DNA of 60,189 bases from Actinomadura sp. KC06 (GCF_004348735.1 NZ_SMKT01000039.1:1-60189), one strand, 5' to 3'; numbered from the stretch's first letter, positions 32,495-41,041 are shown. Notes: generated by a model not told the origin, from the letters alone. Numbers and translations are program-made.

Positions 32495-32665
32495 CCTCCA
32501 GACTGGTGAGCATGTGATCGAGGTTTCCGGCCAGCACCATCCGGGGGTCGGGGCGAACAGGTGCCGGGGGACGGCGTGCAGGGCTTCCCGGATCCGCGGG
32601 TCGGTGAGGTCGCCGCGGGCCTGAGCGCGTTCGCAAGCGCCTCGATGTCAGTGGCGGCCTTTCGT
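32495..32665 (-). pseudogene. N-terminal fragment of a protein-L-isoaspartate methyltransferase-like gene
   Basis: The minus-strand frame beginning after a stop near 32665 reads AQARGDLTDPRIREALHAVP then RHLFAPTPGW. It matches the N-terminal block (dpRVreAl..VPRhlFvP) of PCMT-like methyltransferases found in actinomycete RiPP and XRE loci. After ~30 residues the match ends and the frame runs into transposase sequence. It is too short for the SAM-binding domain, so it is a relic. Confidence 0.55.
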
Positions 32666-32705
32666 GCGGCGGCCGCCGTCCGAAGGACGTGGCAGCATCT
32701 GCCGC

Positions 32706-32822
32706 ATGCCTGAGCGCCACCCTGGTGACAAGGACGTCACCACACCCTCAGCCGCCCGGCTGTACGGCTATCTGCTCGACGGCACCGACAACCACGCAGT
32801 CGATCGCCGACCACGACCATGA
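32706..32822 (+). pseudogene. N-terminal stub of a DUF574 methyltransferase
   Basis: A 38-codon ORF. Its translation contains PSAARLYGYLLDGTDNHAVDR, the N-terminal signature of the SAV2177/DUF574 family (compare the intact gene at 2240). It then breaks into RPRP and a stop. The 3' half is antisense to the GntR gene, whose own C-terminus also loses similarity near 32800, so both genes are cut at one joint. Confidence 0.7.
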
Positions 32823-33219
32823 TCCGGTCGGGTCGACAGTACCTGCTCTGTCCCGTCGGGTGGGTCACGACCATGACCGGCACGCCGAGCGGCAGCTGGT
32901 ACTCGCGGCGCCCCGCCTCGCTCGGCATCCGCGCCGTGACCTCCGCTCCGGCCGCGACCGGCACTGTGGTCTTGTCGCATTCTGGCAGGACCCTGATGCC
33001 CACTCGGGGAATCGTCTGGATCAGGCCCTCTCCGCGCAGGATCGTCAGCGCCTCCCGCACGGTAGCGCGGCTGACATGGAACCACTCCGTGAGGTGATGC
33101 TCGGCAGGGAGCACCTGACCGGGGCGGAACTCCCCGTCTCGGATCCGCGCGCGGAGGTCGTCGGCGACCTGCTTGACGACCGGCCGGTCCGACGTTGGAT
33201 CCACGGGGCGGTGTTCCAT
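32737..33219 (-). CDS. GntR-family regulator, altered C-terminus
   Basis: 160 residues. The winged helix is intact: VVKQVADDLRARIRDGEFRP, GQVLPAEHHLTEWFHVSRATVREALTIL (the classic GntR HTH) and GEGLIQTIPRVGIRVLP. A short C-terminal domain (EYQLPLGVPVMVVTHP, then CRPDRIMVVVGD) is that of small actinobacterial GntR proteins without an FCD/UTRA domain. The last ~28 residues are Arg-rich and lie beyond the joint with the DUF574 stub, so they are probably not original. DNA binding could still work. Confidence 0.75.
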   Translation of the reverse strand: MEHRPVDPTSDRPVVKQVADDLRARIRDGEFRPGQVLPAEHHLTEWFHVSRATVREALTILRGEGLIQTIPRVGIRVLPECDKTTVPVAAGAEVTARMPSEAGRREYQLPLGVPVMVVTHPTGQSRYCRPDRIMVVVGDRLRGCRCRRADSRTAGRLRVW

Positions 33220-33362
33220 GCCGCGTGAACGTATGAGCAGTCCGACTCAAGATCACTTGCGCGTATGTACGTACAAGAACAGACTGACTGCGCGCGCAGT
33301 CCCGGAGCGCAGGCGCCCGGCGGCGGTCGGTAGGACCGCCGCCGGGTGCCCCCGGAACCGTG

Positions 33363-33965
33363 TCAGCGCCAGGCGCCAGCGAGCCGCTCGGCAGCGGCGA
33401 AGCTGCCGTCAGCGACGCGGCGGGAAACCTCGCCCCACTCGCGAATCACACGCCGCCTCCCGGCAGGGATGCTCGGCCAGGCCTGCCGGGTGACCGGCTC
33501 GCCGGAGTAGACGGGGTCCCAGCCGATCGCGTGGAAGGCCCCGACTTCGGGGGCGACGGTCTTCAGGACGTGGATCGCGCGGCGGTGGTACCACTTGCTC
33601 ACGGCCGTGACCGCCAGGCCGGCGGTGAGCGCCTCGCGGACGAAGGGGAGGGCGAACTCCACGTTCTGCCAGGTGTTCGCCGACCGGTCCTCCACGCGGA
33701 TAGCGTCGACGGGGACGCCGCGTTCGATGAGCAGCGCGCGGAACACCTGGCCCTCGACGATCTGGTTGTGGCGGTTGACGCCGCCGGTCGCGATGATCAG
33801 CGGGGCGAGCCCCTGGTGATACCTGTCGGCGGCGATGTCCACGGGCGGGACCTGGTTGGTTCCGAAGAGGAAGTACGCGCTCGGCTCGCCGTCAGGCGGA
33901 GGCGCTTCGACGTCCACGAACCGGGTGATCTCGGGGAACTGCTCGGGCTGGAGGTCGTCGGTCAT
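33363..33965 (-). CDS. YdcF/SanA family (DUF218) protein
   Basis: 200 residues, cytoplasmic. Family blocks: SAYFLFGTNQVPPVDIAADRY, PLIIATGGVNRHN, EGQVFRALLIERGVPVDAIRVEDRSANTWQNVEFA and TAVSKWYHRRAIHVLK. The DUF218 fold binds nucleotide-like or envelope precursors, and its biochemical role is mostly unknown. The ATG overlaps the stop of the XRE/TPR gene (ATGA), so the two form an operon. The XRE gene is frameshifted. Confidence 0.85.
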   Translation of the reverse strand: MTDDLQPEQFPEITRFVDVEAPPPDGEPSAYFLFGTNQVPPVDIAADRYHQGLAPLIIATGGVNRHNQIVEGQVFRALLIERGVPVDAIRVEDRSANTWQNVEFALPFVREALTAGLAVTAVSKWYHRRAIHVLKTVAPEVGAFHAIGWDPVYSGEPVTRQAWPSIPAGRRRVIREWGEVSRRVADGSFAAAERLAGAWR

Positions 33966-35352
33966 GCAGGGTCCTCGTCGGTGGCGGCCAGCTGCAGGCC
34001 GCCCTCCGCCTGGAGGGTGGTCGCCTCAAGGTAGCGGGCGTGGTAGTCCTCGGTCTGGCGGGCGCCTGCGAAGTTCTCGGCCAGGACCCTATCGACCCGC
34101 TTGGCCAGCACCATGGTGGGCCAGGCGGGGCGGCTGCCGCTGAGCGCGTCGTGCCCGGCGGCGGCGGCTTGGTCGAGCTGCCGGACCTCGGCATGTGCCA
34201 GTCCCAGGATCAGCAAGGAGCGGGCGTACCCGGACGGGTGCTCGCCGCGCTGCCGCGCCTCGGGCCGGTAGACGGTACCGATCACGCGCTCGGTGGCGGC
34301 CACCGCCTCCTGCGGGCGACCGGCTAGCAGCAGCGAGGTCGCGGTGTACGGCGGGTCCTCGGCCAGGGCGATCGAGAACGCGCCCGTCTCCGCAACCCCG
34401 TCCGGGAGCGCCGAGATCGCTGCGGCGGCGTGGCGTCGCGCACGGGTCATCTGGTCGCCGGCGCCGACCATCGCCGCTGCGCGCATCTCCTGGGAGGCGA
34501 GCTTGGCGTGGACCACGGTGCCCATCGGGGCGATCTGCTGGCCTTTGGCGGCCAGCGTCGCCGACTGCTGCGCGTGCCCCTGATAGAAGGCGATCATCGC
34601 GCGTGTCAGGACCGACCACGCGGCCAGGTCCGGGTGCCGCGCCTCGTCACCGCGGCGCTCGGCGTCCGAGCACCACAGCCGGGCGGCGGCGTGCTCGCCC
34701 ATGTCGCAGGCCGCGACGGCGAGCAGGTGCGACAGCCAGCCGGACGCCAGCCCCAGGTCGGTGCGGCGCGGGGATGGGGCTACGTGGTCGTGCACGTGTT
34801 TGGCGTATGACCTGACGGCGAGCAGTTCGTCATAAACCTCGGAAGGGGGCCGGGCGCACACTGTAGCGCCGTAGTGGTCGATCATCTCGCCGAGGTTGTC
34901 CACGATGCAGCCGAGATGATCAGCGCCCAGGATTTCGAGTGCCTGGACGACGCGATACCCCGTGGCTCTCACGGACGGCGGGCAGTGCGGTGAGCGCAAT
35001 CCCGCGCTTCAAGAAAACCCGGCGCAGCAACTCACTCACCTGCCCCAAGTCGTCGATCGGCTTAGGGTACTCAGGGGCGGCTCGTGGCGATTCCTGCCGA
35101 TCCGGGGGGAAAAGCTCTTTCGGCGTGATGCCGAACAGGTCGGCGATGGCGCCCGCCCAGTCCCGTGGCCCGACCCGGCCGGCTTCCCAGCGGGAGATCT
35201 GCCTGGCCAGAGCCTTGACTCGCTTGGTCTCGGGATGTGTGATCCCCGCAGCCGCGAACAGGCTGCGGGCCATGTCCCATTTTCCCCAGCCACGCTTAAC
35301 GCGCTCTGATTCCAGGCGAATCGCCCACGGGGGGCGGGCAGGCTCCGCTCAT
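33962..35352 (-). pseudogene. XRE/TPR regulator with two frameshifts
   Basis: Three frames together encode one ~450-residue XRE protein. The ATG at 35352 opens a frame that reaches a G6/C6 run (35329-35334). With one base fewer it would join the frame carrying IRLESERVKRGWGKWDMARS and the HTH (ALARQISRWEAGRVGPRDWA, IADLFGITPKELF). That frame leaves similarity near 34970 after ALTALPAV, and the next frame resumes with RATGYRVVQALEILGADHLG and a long TPR-like helical domain ending at 33962. Two independent one-base shifts argue for a decaying gene or for sequencing errors. Its target is probably the divergent pair at 35594. Confidence 0.75.
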
Positions 35353-35390
35353 GTCGGACACCCTTCGAGGGACAGGGCCGAAGGCGCGAC

Positions 35391-35455
35391 GGTGACAGGG
35401 TGACAAGAGGTTTGTCACCTTCTCCGTGACGCCTATTGTCACCTATCTCTGTGAC
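35391..35455. promoter_or_regulatory. Cluster of GTGAC/GTCAC half-sites
   Basis: A perfect dyad GGTGACA-N7-TGTCACC (35399-35419) is flanked by GGTGACA (35391-35397), CGTGACG (~35425), TTGTCACC (35436-35443) and TGTGAC (~35450). It lies in the gap between the divergent XRE/TPR gene and the small ORF at 35594, as expected for an operator array of the XRE regulator. Confidence 0.6.
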
Positions 35456-35593
35456 CCGGGACATGGATTCACTGGCTTTAGCGGGGCTTTGCCAGTGCCG
35501 ATAGGCGCAGGGCCTCGCCGACCAGACACGACGGCCCCGGCCGGCGCGCGAACGCCGGGGGTTCCGGGGCCTCACCGGATCGGAGGTCCGGCT

Positions 35594-35908
35594 ATGGGCA
35601 ACGTACCGCCCCCGGTCGCAGAGGGCGACGAAAGCCCGAACGACTACAGGGAGAAGCTCACGCAGTTGCGGGCCGACTACAACGGCTGGGCGTTCGCCTA
35701 CTTTCCCGAGCTCAAGGCCATGGCCTGGGACGCCAGGCGCGGACTCCTCTCCATCCCCAGGGGTGGCGGCGTCGCCTGGCTCCGAGCCGCCACCGCCGAG
35801 CGGCTCCGCGAACTCATCGACGGCGTCCACCAGATCGAGGCGCAGCTCGACGCCGAGGACGCCGCACGGGCGGCCGCCGCGGACACCTCGGGGCGGTGCG
35901 TCCGGTGA
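35594..35908 (+). CDS. Small conserved hypothetical protein
   Basis: 104 residues from ATG 35594, fixed by GGAGG seven bases upstream. The frame is open further back to 35426 but without coding character. The sequence is hydrophilic, with an aromatic core (YNGWAFAYFPELKAMAWDARRGLL) and a C-terminal helix (AERLRELIDGVHQIEAQL). It is paired with the next small gene by a GTGA overlap, and both lie divergent from an XRE/TPR regulator. This arrangement recurs in actinomycetes for DUF-type small proteins of unknown role. No enzyme motif is visible. Confidence 0.65.
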   Translation: MGNVPPPVAEGDESPNDYREKLTQLRADYNGWAFAYFPELKAMAWDARRGLLSIPRGGGVAWLRAATAERLRELIDGVHQIEAQLDAEDAARAAAADTSGRCVR

Positions 35909-36165
35909 GGCAGCTCGGCGAGGAGACCATCGCCCGCGCGGAGGCGACAGAGAGCGTCCCGCCCCTGCCGGAGGACAACAGCGACCTCAAGCGGATTTTC
36001 AAGGACGCGTTCCCCGGCTGGTCATTCATCTGGACCAACCGGGGACGGTGGTGGGCGACTCGACCGACGGTGGACCGCGAGGACCTCTCGCACACCGACG
36101 CCTCGGCCCTGGACGCGAACACCCCCGCCGAGCTGTGGGTCAAGTTGGAGACCACATCCCGGTGA
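35905..36165 (+). CDS. Small conserved hypothetical protein
   Basis: 86 residues if the GTG at 35905, overlapping the previous stop (GTGA), is used; a GTG at 35896 is also possible. Central aromatic segment DAFPGWSFIWTNRGRWWATR with four tryptophans, then an acidic end. I do not recognise the family. Translational coupling and a perfect hairpin right after its stop mark the end of a two-gene unit. Confidence 0.6.
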   Translation: MRQLGEETIARAEATESVPPLPEDNSDLKRIFKDAFPGWSFIWTNRGRWWATRPTVDREDLSHTDASALDANTPAELWVKLETTSR

Positions 36166-36167
36166 CT

Positions 36168-36207
36168 CCCGCGCCCCTTGGTCAAACGTGGCTGCCAGGG
36201 GCGCGGG
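36168..36207 (+). terminator. Hairpin after the small-gene pair
   Basis: An 11-bp perfect stem, CCCGCGCCCCT (36168-36178) and AGGGGCGCGGG (36197-36207), starts three bases after the TGA. It is U-less, as usual here. Confidence 0.7.
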
Positions 36208-36281
36208 CGGGCGGCGCGCCCCGGGTAATCCCCGTGACGTCGGGGCGCGTCGGCCCTTCAACACGGCACCCATCCCCCAGC

Positions 36282-36320
36282 GTGCGCGGGCGGGCATCCT
36301 CGGTCCGCCCACCCGCGCAC
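36282..36320. terminator. Second hairpin before the EEP-family gene
   Basis: Arms GTGCGCGGGCGGG (36282-36294) and its near complement at 36308-36320 form 12 of 13 pairs with a 13-base loop. It could be a backup terminator or a leader structure of the following gene at 36373. Confidence 0.5.
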
Positions 36321-36372
36321 ACCCCCATCGTTCGCCCGGCCCTGGGCGACCTGACCATAGAGAGCCCCCCAC

Positions 36373-37242
36373 ATGCTGCTCACCACGATGTCCCTCAACT
36401 TCCAGTACGCGGGACGTACGGACAGCCGCGGCCGTCCCGACGACCGGTGGCCTGACCAGGTCGACATCATCCGGAAGGTCAACCCCGACCTCCTGTTCGG
36501 GCAGGAGGCGCACGGCTGGATGACCGATCCGCGCCTGCAGGCCGACGCCGAGGACGACCTGGGCATGCGCGCCCACGTCGCACCGTCCAGGTCGGGGGCG
36601 CACACCGTGTTGATGTTCCGCCCCGACGTTCTGCGGTGGCGGCAGTGGGAGACCAAGTACGCCTACGAGACCCACCACGGTTTCGGCGTCGGCGTGTTCG
36701 ACATCATCGCCGACCCGGAAGTGAAGGTTCCGCTCACCGCCCTCACCGGGCACCTGATCCCCTACTCGGCGCAGAAGGCCGCCACAGAGGCGCAGCTGTG
36801 GATCGCCCGGCTCTACCGATACGGCGGGATGGGCGTGATCGGCGCCGACGTCAACTTCCAAGGTGTCGCCGACCCCGATCCGGACTGGACCATGGTTCCG
36901 CCCTACAACCGCTCCGCCCGCTGCCATCGCAGGCTCGACCCGGACGGGCCGTGGATAGGCGACACCCGCGTCGCGCGGACTCTGAACGACGGTGAACTGT
37001 TCGACGTCGCGAACCTCATCTCCGCGCATCTGGACGACCCGGCGGCGGACAAGGAGCTGTTCGCGCCGACCGGTCACAACGGCGGGGTCCGCACCGACCA
37101 GTTCTGGGTCACCCGCAATATGTGCGACGCGGTGACCGGGTACCGCCGGATCGCCACCGGGAAGGCCGGCGACCACGACGGGGTGGTCTCGACCTACGAA
37201 ACCGCCGCGCTGCACCAGGCCGAGTACTTCGAGTGGGTGTGA
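36373..37242 (+). CDS. Endonuclease/exonuclease/phosphatase family protein
   Basis: 289 residues. EEP-fold motifs are visible: TTMSLNFQYAG at the start, PDLLFGQEAHGW (catalytic Glu in QE), GVIGADVNFQGVADPDPDW (GDxN-like), FWVTRNM, and the C-terminal DHDGVVSTY (D-H catalytic pair). The family cleaves phosphodiesters in nucleic acids, lipids or small molecules, using Mg2+. No signal peptide. It follows the small-gene pair after two hairpins and may be a separate transcript. Confidence 0.8.
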   Translation: MLLTTMSLNFQYAGRTDSRGRPDDRWPDQVDIIRKVNPDLLFGQEAHGWMTDPRLQADAEDDLGMRAHVAPSRSGAHTVLMFRPDVLRWRQWETKYAYETHHGFGVGVFDIIADPEVKVPLTALTGHLIPYSAQKAATEAQLWIARLYRYGGMGVIGADVNFQGVADPDPDWTMVPPYNRSARCHRRLDPDGPWIGDTRVARTLNDGELFDVANLISAHLDDPAADKELFAPTGHNGGVRTDQFWVTRNMCDAVTGYRRIATGKAGDHDGVVSTYETAALHQAEYFEWV

Positions 37243-37325
37243 CGTGGGTGTGAGCGGCGAGCGCCGCCTGGACGACCGGGACCGCCGGGTCGACGGGCCG
37301 GACGAGAAGCTGCTGCAGGTCCTCT

Positions 37326-38137
37326 ACTACTCCACGCCCTCGTCGCGCAACGGGTCGAACTCCGCCGTCATGACGTAAGCAGGGGGGAGCCGCGAAAGGT
37401 CCTCCGCCATGGCCGGCGCGGCGTACGGCGACACCGACTCGGGCGTGTCGGTGCCGAGGTAGTGGCGCCACCATGTGGACGTTGTTCCGCTGGTGCCACC
37501 CGGGGGTATCGACGAACCGCTTCATCGACGGGGTGGTCATCCGGTGGTCGATGACCGGGTACAGCAGGACCTGGTAGGCGGGGGACGGCCCGCCCTGGTC
37601 CCGCGCCGCCATGGCGACCGCCGCGGTAAGAGCGCCTCCGGCGCTGTTGCCGCCCAGCGCGATGCGCGCGCCGTCGACGCCGAGCGCGGACGCGTTCGCG
37701 GCCGTCCACCACAGGGCGTCGTAACAGTCCTCGAACGCGCAGGGGAACGGGTGCTCGGGGGCCAGCCGGTAGTCGACGGAGATGACGAGGACACCGGTCC
37801 GCCGGGCGATCTCGCTGCACCGCACCTCCTCGGTCTCCAGCCCGCCGGTTACGAAGCCGCCACCATGGAAGAAGAGCAGCGCGGGGCCGGGCTCCGGGCG
37901 TCCCCGTGCGGCGTAGATCCGCACCGGGATGTCCGGGGACCCCTCGCGTGCCGGGATGACGCGGTCGGTGACGACCAGGCCGTCGTCCGGGCCGGGCGCG
38001 GCGCGCATGGTCTTGGCGATCTTGAGCGCGCGTTCCAGCGCAGCGCGCGCCTGCTGCGGCCGGCCGTAGTCGAGGTCTGGCTGGAGCGCGGCGAGGCGGG
38101 CGAGCTGAGGATCGATCCCCTCGGGCACGGGCAGCAT
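37326..38137 (-). pseudogene. HSL-type alpha/beta hydrolase, frameshifted and C-terminally truncated
   Basis: From ATG 38137 (AAGGAGG upstream) the frame shows the hormone-sensitive-lipase family: LLFFHGGGFVTGG (oxyanion hole), VDYRLAPEHPFP, and GGNSAGGAL (nucleophile Ser). Near 37470, at NNVHM, one base appears lost. The continuation is in another frame ([20 protein letters not shown], then [15 protein letters not shown] with the catalytic Asp) and stops at 37326. The last ~40 residues with the catalytic His are missing, so it should be inactive. Downstream the sequence changes abruptly next to the EEP gene. Confidence 0.78.
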
Positions 38138-38138
38138 C

Positions 38139-39020
38139 TCAGGACCTCCTTCGCTGATGGTTTCGGCGGACGGGTTCGCGGCCGTCGGGGCGGCGGCCCG
38201 GCGGCCGCCGTCCTCCAGGGCGACGGTGGGACGGCGATCGGAGAACGCCGGGATCTGCGCGCGCCCGGCTGACGGCGCCCGGGTCGAGCGCGCCGGTGAG
38301 CGCCCTGGGCCATCGCCACGACGCGGCCGTGACACGGCCCCAAGGATCTACGGCCATGCTCTCGCCGCCGACCTCGACCTGGCGCTGGTATCCGATGGCG
38401 TTGCAGGCCAGCAGGTGGACCTGGTTCTCCAGGGCGCGCGCGGGCACTAGGAGCCGCCAGTGCGCGATCCGGTCCGCCCGCCATGTGGCGGTGACGAGGA
38501 CGAGCTCGGCACCGTCCTCGGCCAGCATCCGGAGGATCTCCGGGAAGCTCAGGTCATAGCAGGTGACGATGCCGATCCGGCCGATCTCGGTCTCCTGCAC
38601 CCGCACGCTGTTCCCCGGTTCCAGCAGGTCTGCTTCCTTTGCACCGGATCCGCAGAGGTGGAGTTTGCGGTGGGTGTGCACCAGCCGATCGTCCGGTGCG
38701 AACAGCAGGCTGGTGTTGTACAGCCGCCCGTCCGGGTCGCGTTCAACCATGCTTTCGGCGTGCAGGTGGACGCCCGTCGTTCGCGCCGCGGCGCCCAGCG
38801 CTCGCACCGTCGGCCCGTCGAGGTCCTCCGCGGTCCGCGCGTAGTCGTCGATGGCGAGATACCCGGTCGGCCACCGCTCCGGAAGGACGACAAAGGCCCT
38901 GCCCCGAGGCACGCTCACCATGTCGCACGCCGTGTGCACCCGCGATGTGAGGTCCTGCCGGTATTCGATCGCCGGTTGAAGGAGAACGGCGTCGACGGTG
39001 CCCGCACCAGGCGATTTCAA
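38139..39020 (-). CDS. Nitrilase/carbon-nitrogen hydrolase, C-terminus probably frameshifted
   Basis: About 293 residues from TTG 39020 (TTGA overlap with the GNAT stop). The Glu-Lys-Cys triad lies in VVLPERWPTGYL, HTHRKLHLCG and GIVTCYDLSFPEIL; VPARALENQVHLLACN follows. Family similarity continues to LTGALDPGAVSRAR. After a GC-repeat at about 38256-38264 the frame turns Arg-rich, while another frame gives the expected AQIPAFSDRRPTV. A two-base slippage is likely. The active-site core is intact, so amidase activity is possible despite an altered tail. Confidence 0.75.
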   Translation of the reverse strand: MKSPGAGTVDAVLLQPAIEYRQDLTSRVHTACDMVSVPRGRAFVVLPERWPTGYLAIDDYARTAEDLDGPTVRALGAAARTTGVHLHAESMVERDPDGRLYNTSLLFAPDDRLVHTHRKLHLCGSGAKEADLLEPGNSVRVQETEIGRIGIVTCYDLSFPEILRMLAEDGAELVLVTATWRADRIAHWRLLVPARALENQVHLLACNAIGYQRQVEVGGESMAVDPWGRVTAASWRWPRALTGALDPGAVSRARADPGVLRSPSHRRPGGRRPPGRRPDGREPVRRNHQRRRS

Positions 39021-39715
39021 CGGATCCTGCTCACGAGGAGGAAAGCGTCCAGTGGCCCGAGCGCCCCGCGGAACATCTCGTCGAGATCCGGGTCCCCCGT
39101 TGTGGGCAGTTCTCCGTAGAGTTCGTCCAGCGTGTCGTAGGCGTTGCGGAGCATCAGCGTGGACGGCTCAAGAAGGTCCAGTTGCCCCAGCCAGGTGCCG
39201 AGGTTGATTCCGCATAGCTGGACCTCTGCAGGCGTGGGGATTCCGGGATTCGGGAACATCACGGCGTCATTGACGATTCCGCGCATCAGCCGGAAGAAGA
39301 TCGGGCTTTCGGTGCGGGCGGCCAGGAAGACCGGCGAGTCGCCCGCGCACCGCGGCAGCGCGCCGTTCGCGATCCGGTCGCGCAACAGCGCGCGCATGGT
39401 GCCCCTGGACTGGTGCGAGGGCACCATGCCGGTGGAATCGAGGTAGACGATGATGTGCTCGTCGAAACGGAGCACGTGATAGCCGGTCCAGCCGACGAGG
39501 GTGCCCATGTCGTCGCAGACGAACACGAACTCGGCCAGGCGCTCCAGGTATCCTTCCCTGCTCCGCTGCGCCCAGTAGGGCGTCATGTCGGCGCCGAATG
39601 ACTGGCTCGTTACGGGGATCAGGGCCTCATAGACGCGGCGATGCGCGGACAGGGTGAGAATCCGTCCGGGATTCTCCACGACGTACGCGGTGAGGCCCTC
39701 GTCAAGGCTTGTCAC
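39017..39715 (-). CDS. GNAT-like acetyltransferase domain protein
   Basis: 232 residues from GTG 39715 (no clear ribosome binding site; a later start is possible). It has a GNAT-like core: FVFVCDDMGTLVGWTGYHVL, then YLDSTGMVPSHQSRGTMRAL with the Q/RxxGx(A/T) acetyl-CoA loop in SHQSRGTM, and a long C-terminal part (MFRGALGPLDAFLLVSRIR). It overlaps the nitrilase start by four bases, so GNAT, nitrilase and hydrolase were one operon. Substrate unknown. Confidence 0.65.
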   Translation of the reverse strand: MTSLDEGLTAYVVENPGRILTLSAHRRVYEALIPVTSQSFGADMTPYWAQRSREGYLERLAEFVFVCDDMGTLVGWTGYHVLRFDEHIIVYLDSTGMVPSHQSRGTMRALLRDRIANGALPRCAGDSPVFLAARTESPIFFRLMRGIVNDAVMFPNPGIPTPAEVQLCGINLGTWLGQLDLLEPSTLMLRNAYDTLDELYGELPTTGDPDLDEMFRGALGPLDAFLLVSRIR

Positions 39716-40214
39716 GTGGCGGCGGGCCAGAACCCGACCGCGCTCTGCAGGGCGAACGTGCCGGTCGCGGCGAGGCCAACGGGGCCTGCGGTGATCCCCT
39801 CTGGCATCATCCGGCTGAATCGGCCGCGTCGTACGCCCCTGGATGGATGGCGCCAGATCAGACGACTCGGGTGGGCGTCGGTGCGACGTGCCGGTACAAG
39901 CACCAGACAGACCCTGGCGTCGTACCGATTCCGACGATGCGCAAGTTGAGCGGAGTGAGTGCGACGATGACCGCCGCCGGATACCGTCCCAGATCGCACC
40001 GCGTCGCGTGCTGGTGGTTCCAAGTCCGACTTCCCTGGTCGTCCCTTCTCCTGTGCCCAGCAAACGGCTCACAGGGCTTACGCCGAGCCCCGGTTGCTCG
40101 TGCCAGACCATCCGCTCCTCGGCCTCACTACGCCAAGCTTGCTCACAAAGTTCGGTGGTGGAAGGGGGATGGGTCCTCATCCACCGGTCATGGCGTCCCC
40201 GCCCGCCTTCTCGT
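39716..40214. other. Stretch without a recognisable gene
   Basis: No frame on either strand shows convincing coding character. A short minus-strand frame (MMPEGITAGPVGLAATGTFA) ends at the GNAT start and has a hydrophobic end but no family. The promoter of the GNAT operon should lie near 39720-39850. Confidence 0.3.
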
Positions 40215-40435
40215 GGCACTGCGCCGAGTCCGTGCGGACCTTGTTCAGTCAGCTCCCGGTTCTGCCGGGTGAGGGCCTTGTTCTCCTCGCGCAGCTCGGT
40301 GTTGGCCGTTGCGATCTCGGCGGCCTTGGCGGCCACCTTGTCCCGTTCGTCCTTGAAGTAGGCCTCCGAGGTCTGCGCGCGGGCGACTCGCCCCTCGGCG
40401 TCGGCGTCGGCGTCGGCGCGATCGTGGGCCCGCTA
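40215..40435 (-). pseudogene. Coiled-coil gene fragment
   Basis: The minus-strand frame after a TAG near 40435 reads RADADADAEGRVARAQTSEA, YFKDERDKVAAKAAEIATAN and TELREENKALTRQNRELTEQ, a clear heptad coiled coil of ~60 residues that loses coding character near 40215. Three GCCGAC units encode the ADADAD stretch. Such coils are found in KfrA-like, transposon-accessory and replication proteins. No start codon is present, so it is a relic. Confidence 0.55.
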
Positions 40436-40629
40436 GTGCGAAGGGTCGGTCCGACGACCCGGTAGTGATCAAGCATGTCCGAACGGAACGGCGGGGCGGT
40501 GACCCTGCATGAACTGGCCACCCTCACCTGTACTCACGGTTTGTGTTCAACTAGTCGCCTTGGGGAGTCAGATAGGGAAGGCGTCGCACCCCCGCGGCAG
40601 CCCAGCCCCACAGAAAGGCGCTCCCGTTC

Positions 40630-40758
40630 ATGGCAGATCCACAAAACTCCACCCCTGGCAGTTGCGGCGATCAAGTCGCCCTGACCAACGGCAGCTTCGA
40701 GCAGCCGGTGGTCGGCCAGGGCGAAATGGACTTCGTCCACGACGTCACGTTCCCTCGA
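40630..40758 (+). pseudogene. 5' stub of a DUF642-like secreted/adhesion gene
   Basis: From ATG 40630 the translation includes CGDQVALTNGSFEQPVVGQG and EMDFVHDVTFP. NGSFEqP is the opening of DUF642/choice-of-anchor domains. Similarity stops at about 40755, and the frame then runs antisense to the asparaginase fragment. Only ~43 residues remain. Confidence 0.5.
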
Positions 40759-41041
40759 CGTGGAAGTCCTCGCCCGAGTGGTTGCCGGGCGGCGAGCGCG
40801 AGCAGTTCGCCGTCCAGGTCGAGCCCGGCCCGCAGCATCGCGACGGCCTGCATCGGCTTGTTCGCCGAGCGCGGGAAGATCGGCACGTCCGGGTTCCCGG
40901 CGCGCACCGCGACCGTCCCGTCAGCGGCGAACCGGCCGCCGCCCCGCGATGCCGCGACTCCACAAACCCGGACCGTTCCACCTCGACGAGCACAGGATTG
41001 CTCTCCACCGCTCCCCCTCCTCCGCGTTCCGCTGCCTCCAT
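40750..41041 (-). pseudogene. 5' fragment of a type II asparaginase-like gene
   Basis: Three frames on the minus strand together give the N-terminal ~95 residues of the asparaginase II family: NPVLVEVERSGFVESRHRG from ATG 41041, then RAGNPDVPIFPRSANKPMQA and VAMLRAGLDLDGELLALAA, then GNHSGEDFHVEG. Two frameshifts and the loss of the remaining ~220 residues show it is dead. It meets the DUF642-like stub at about 40755. Confidence 0.75.
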
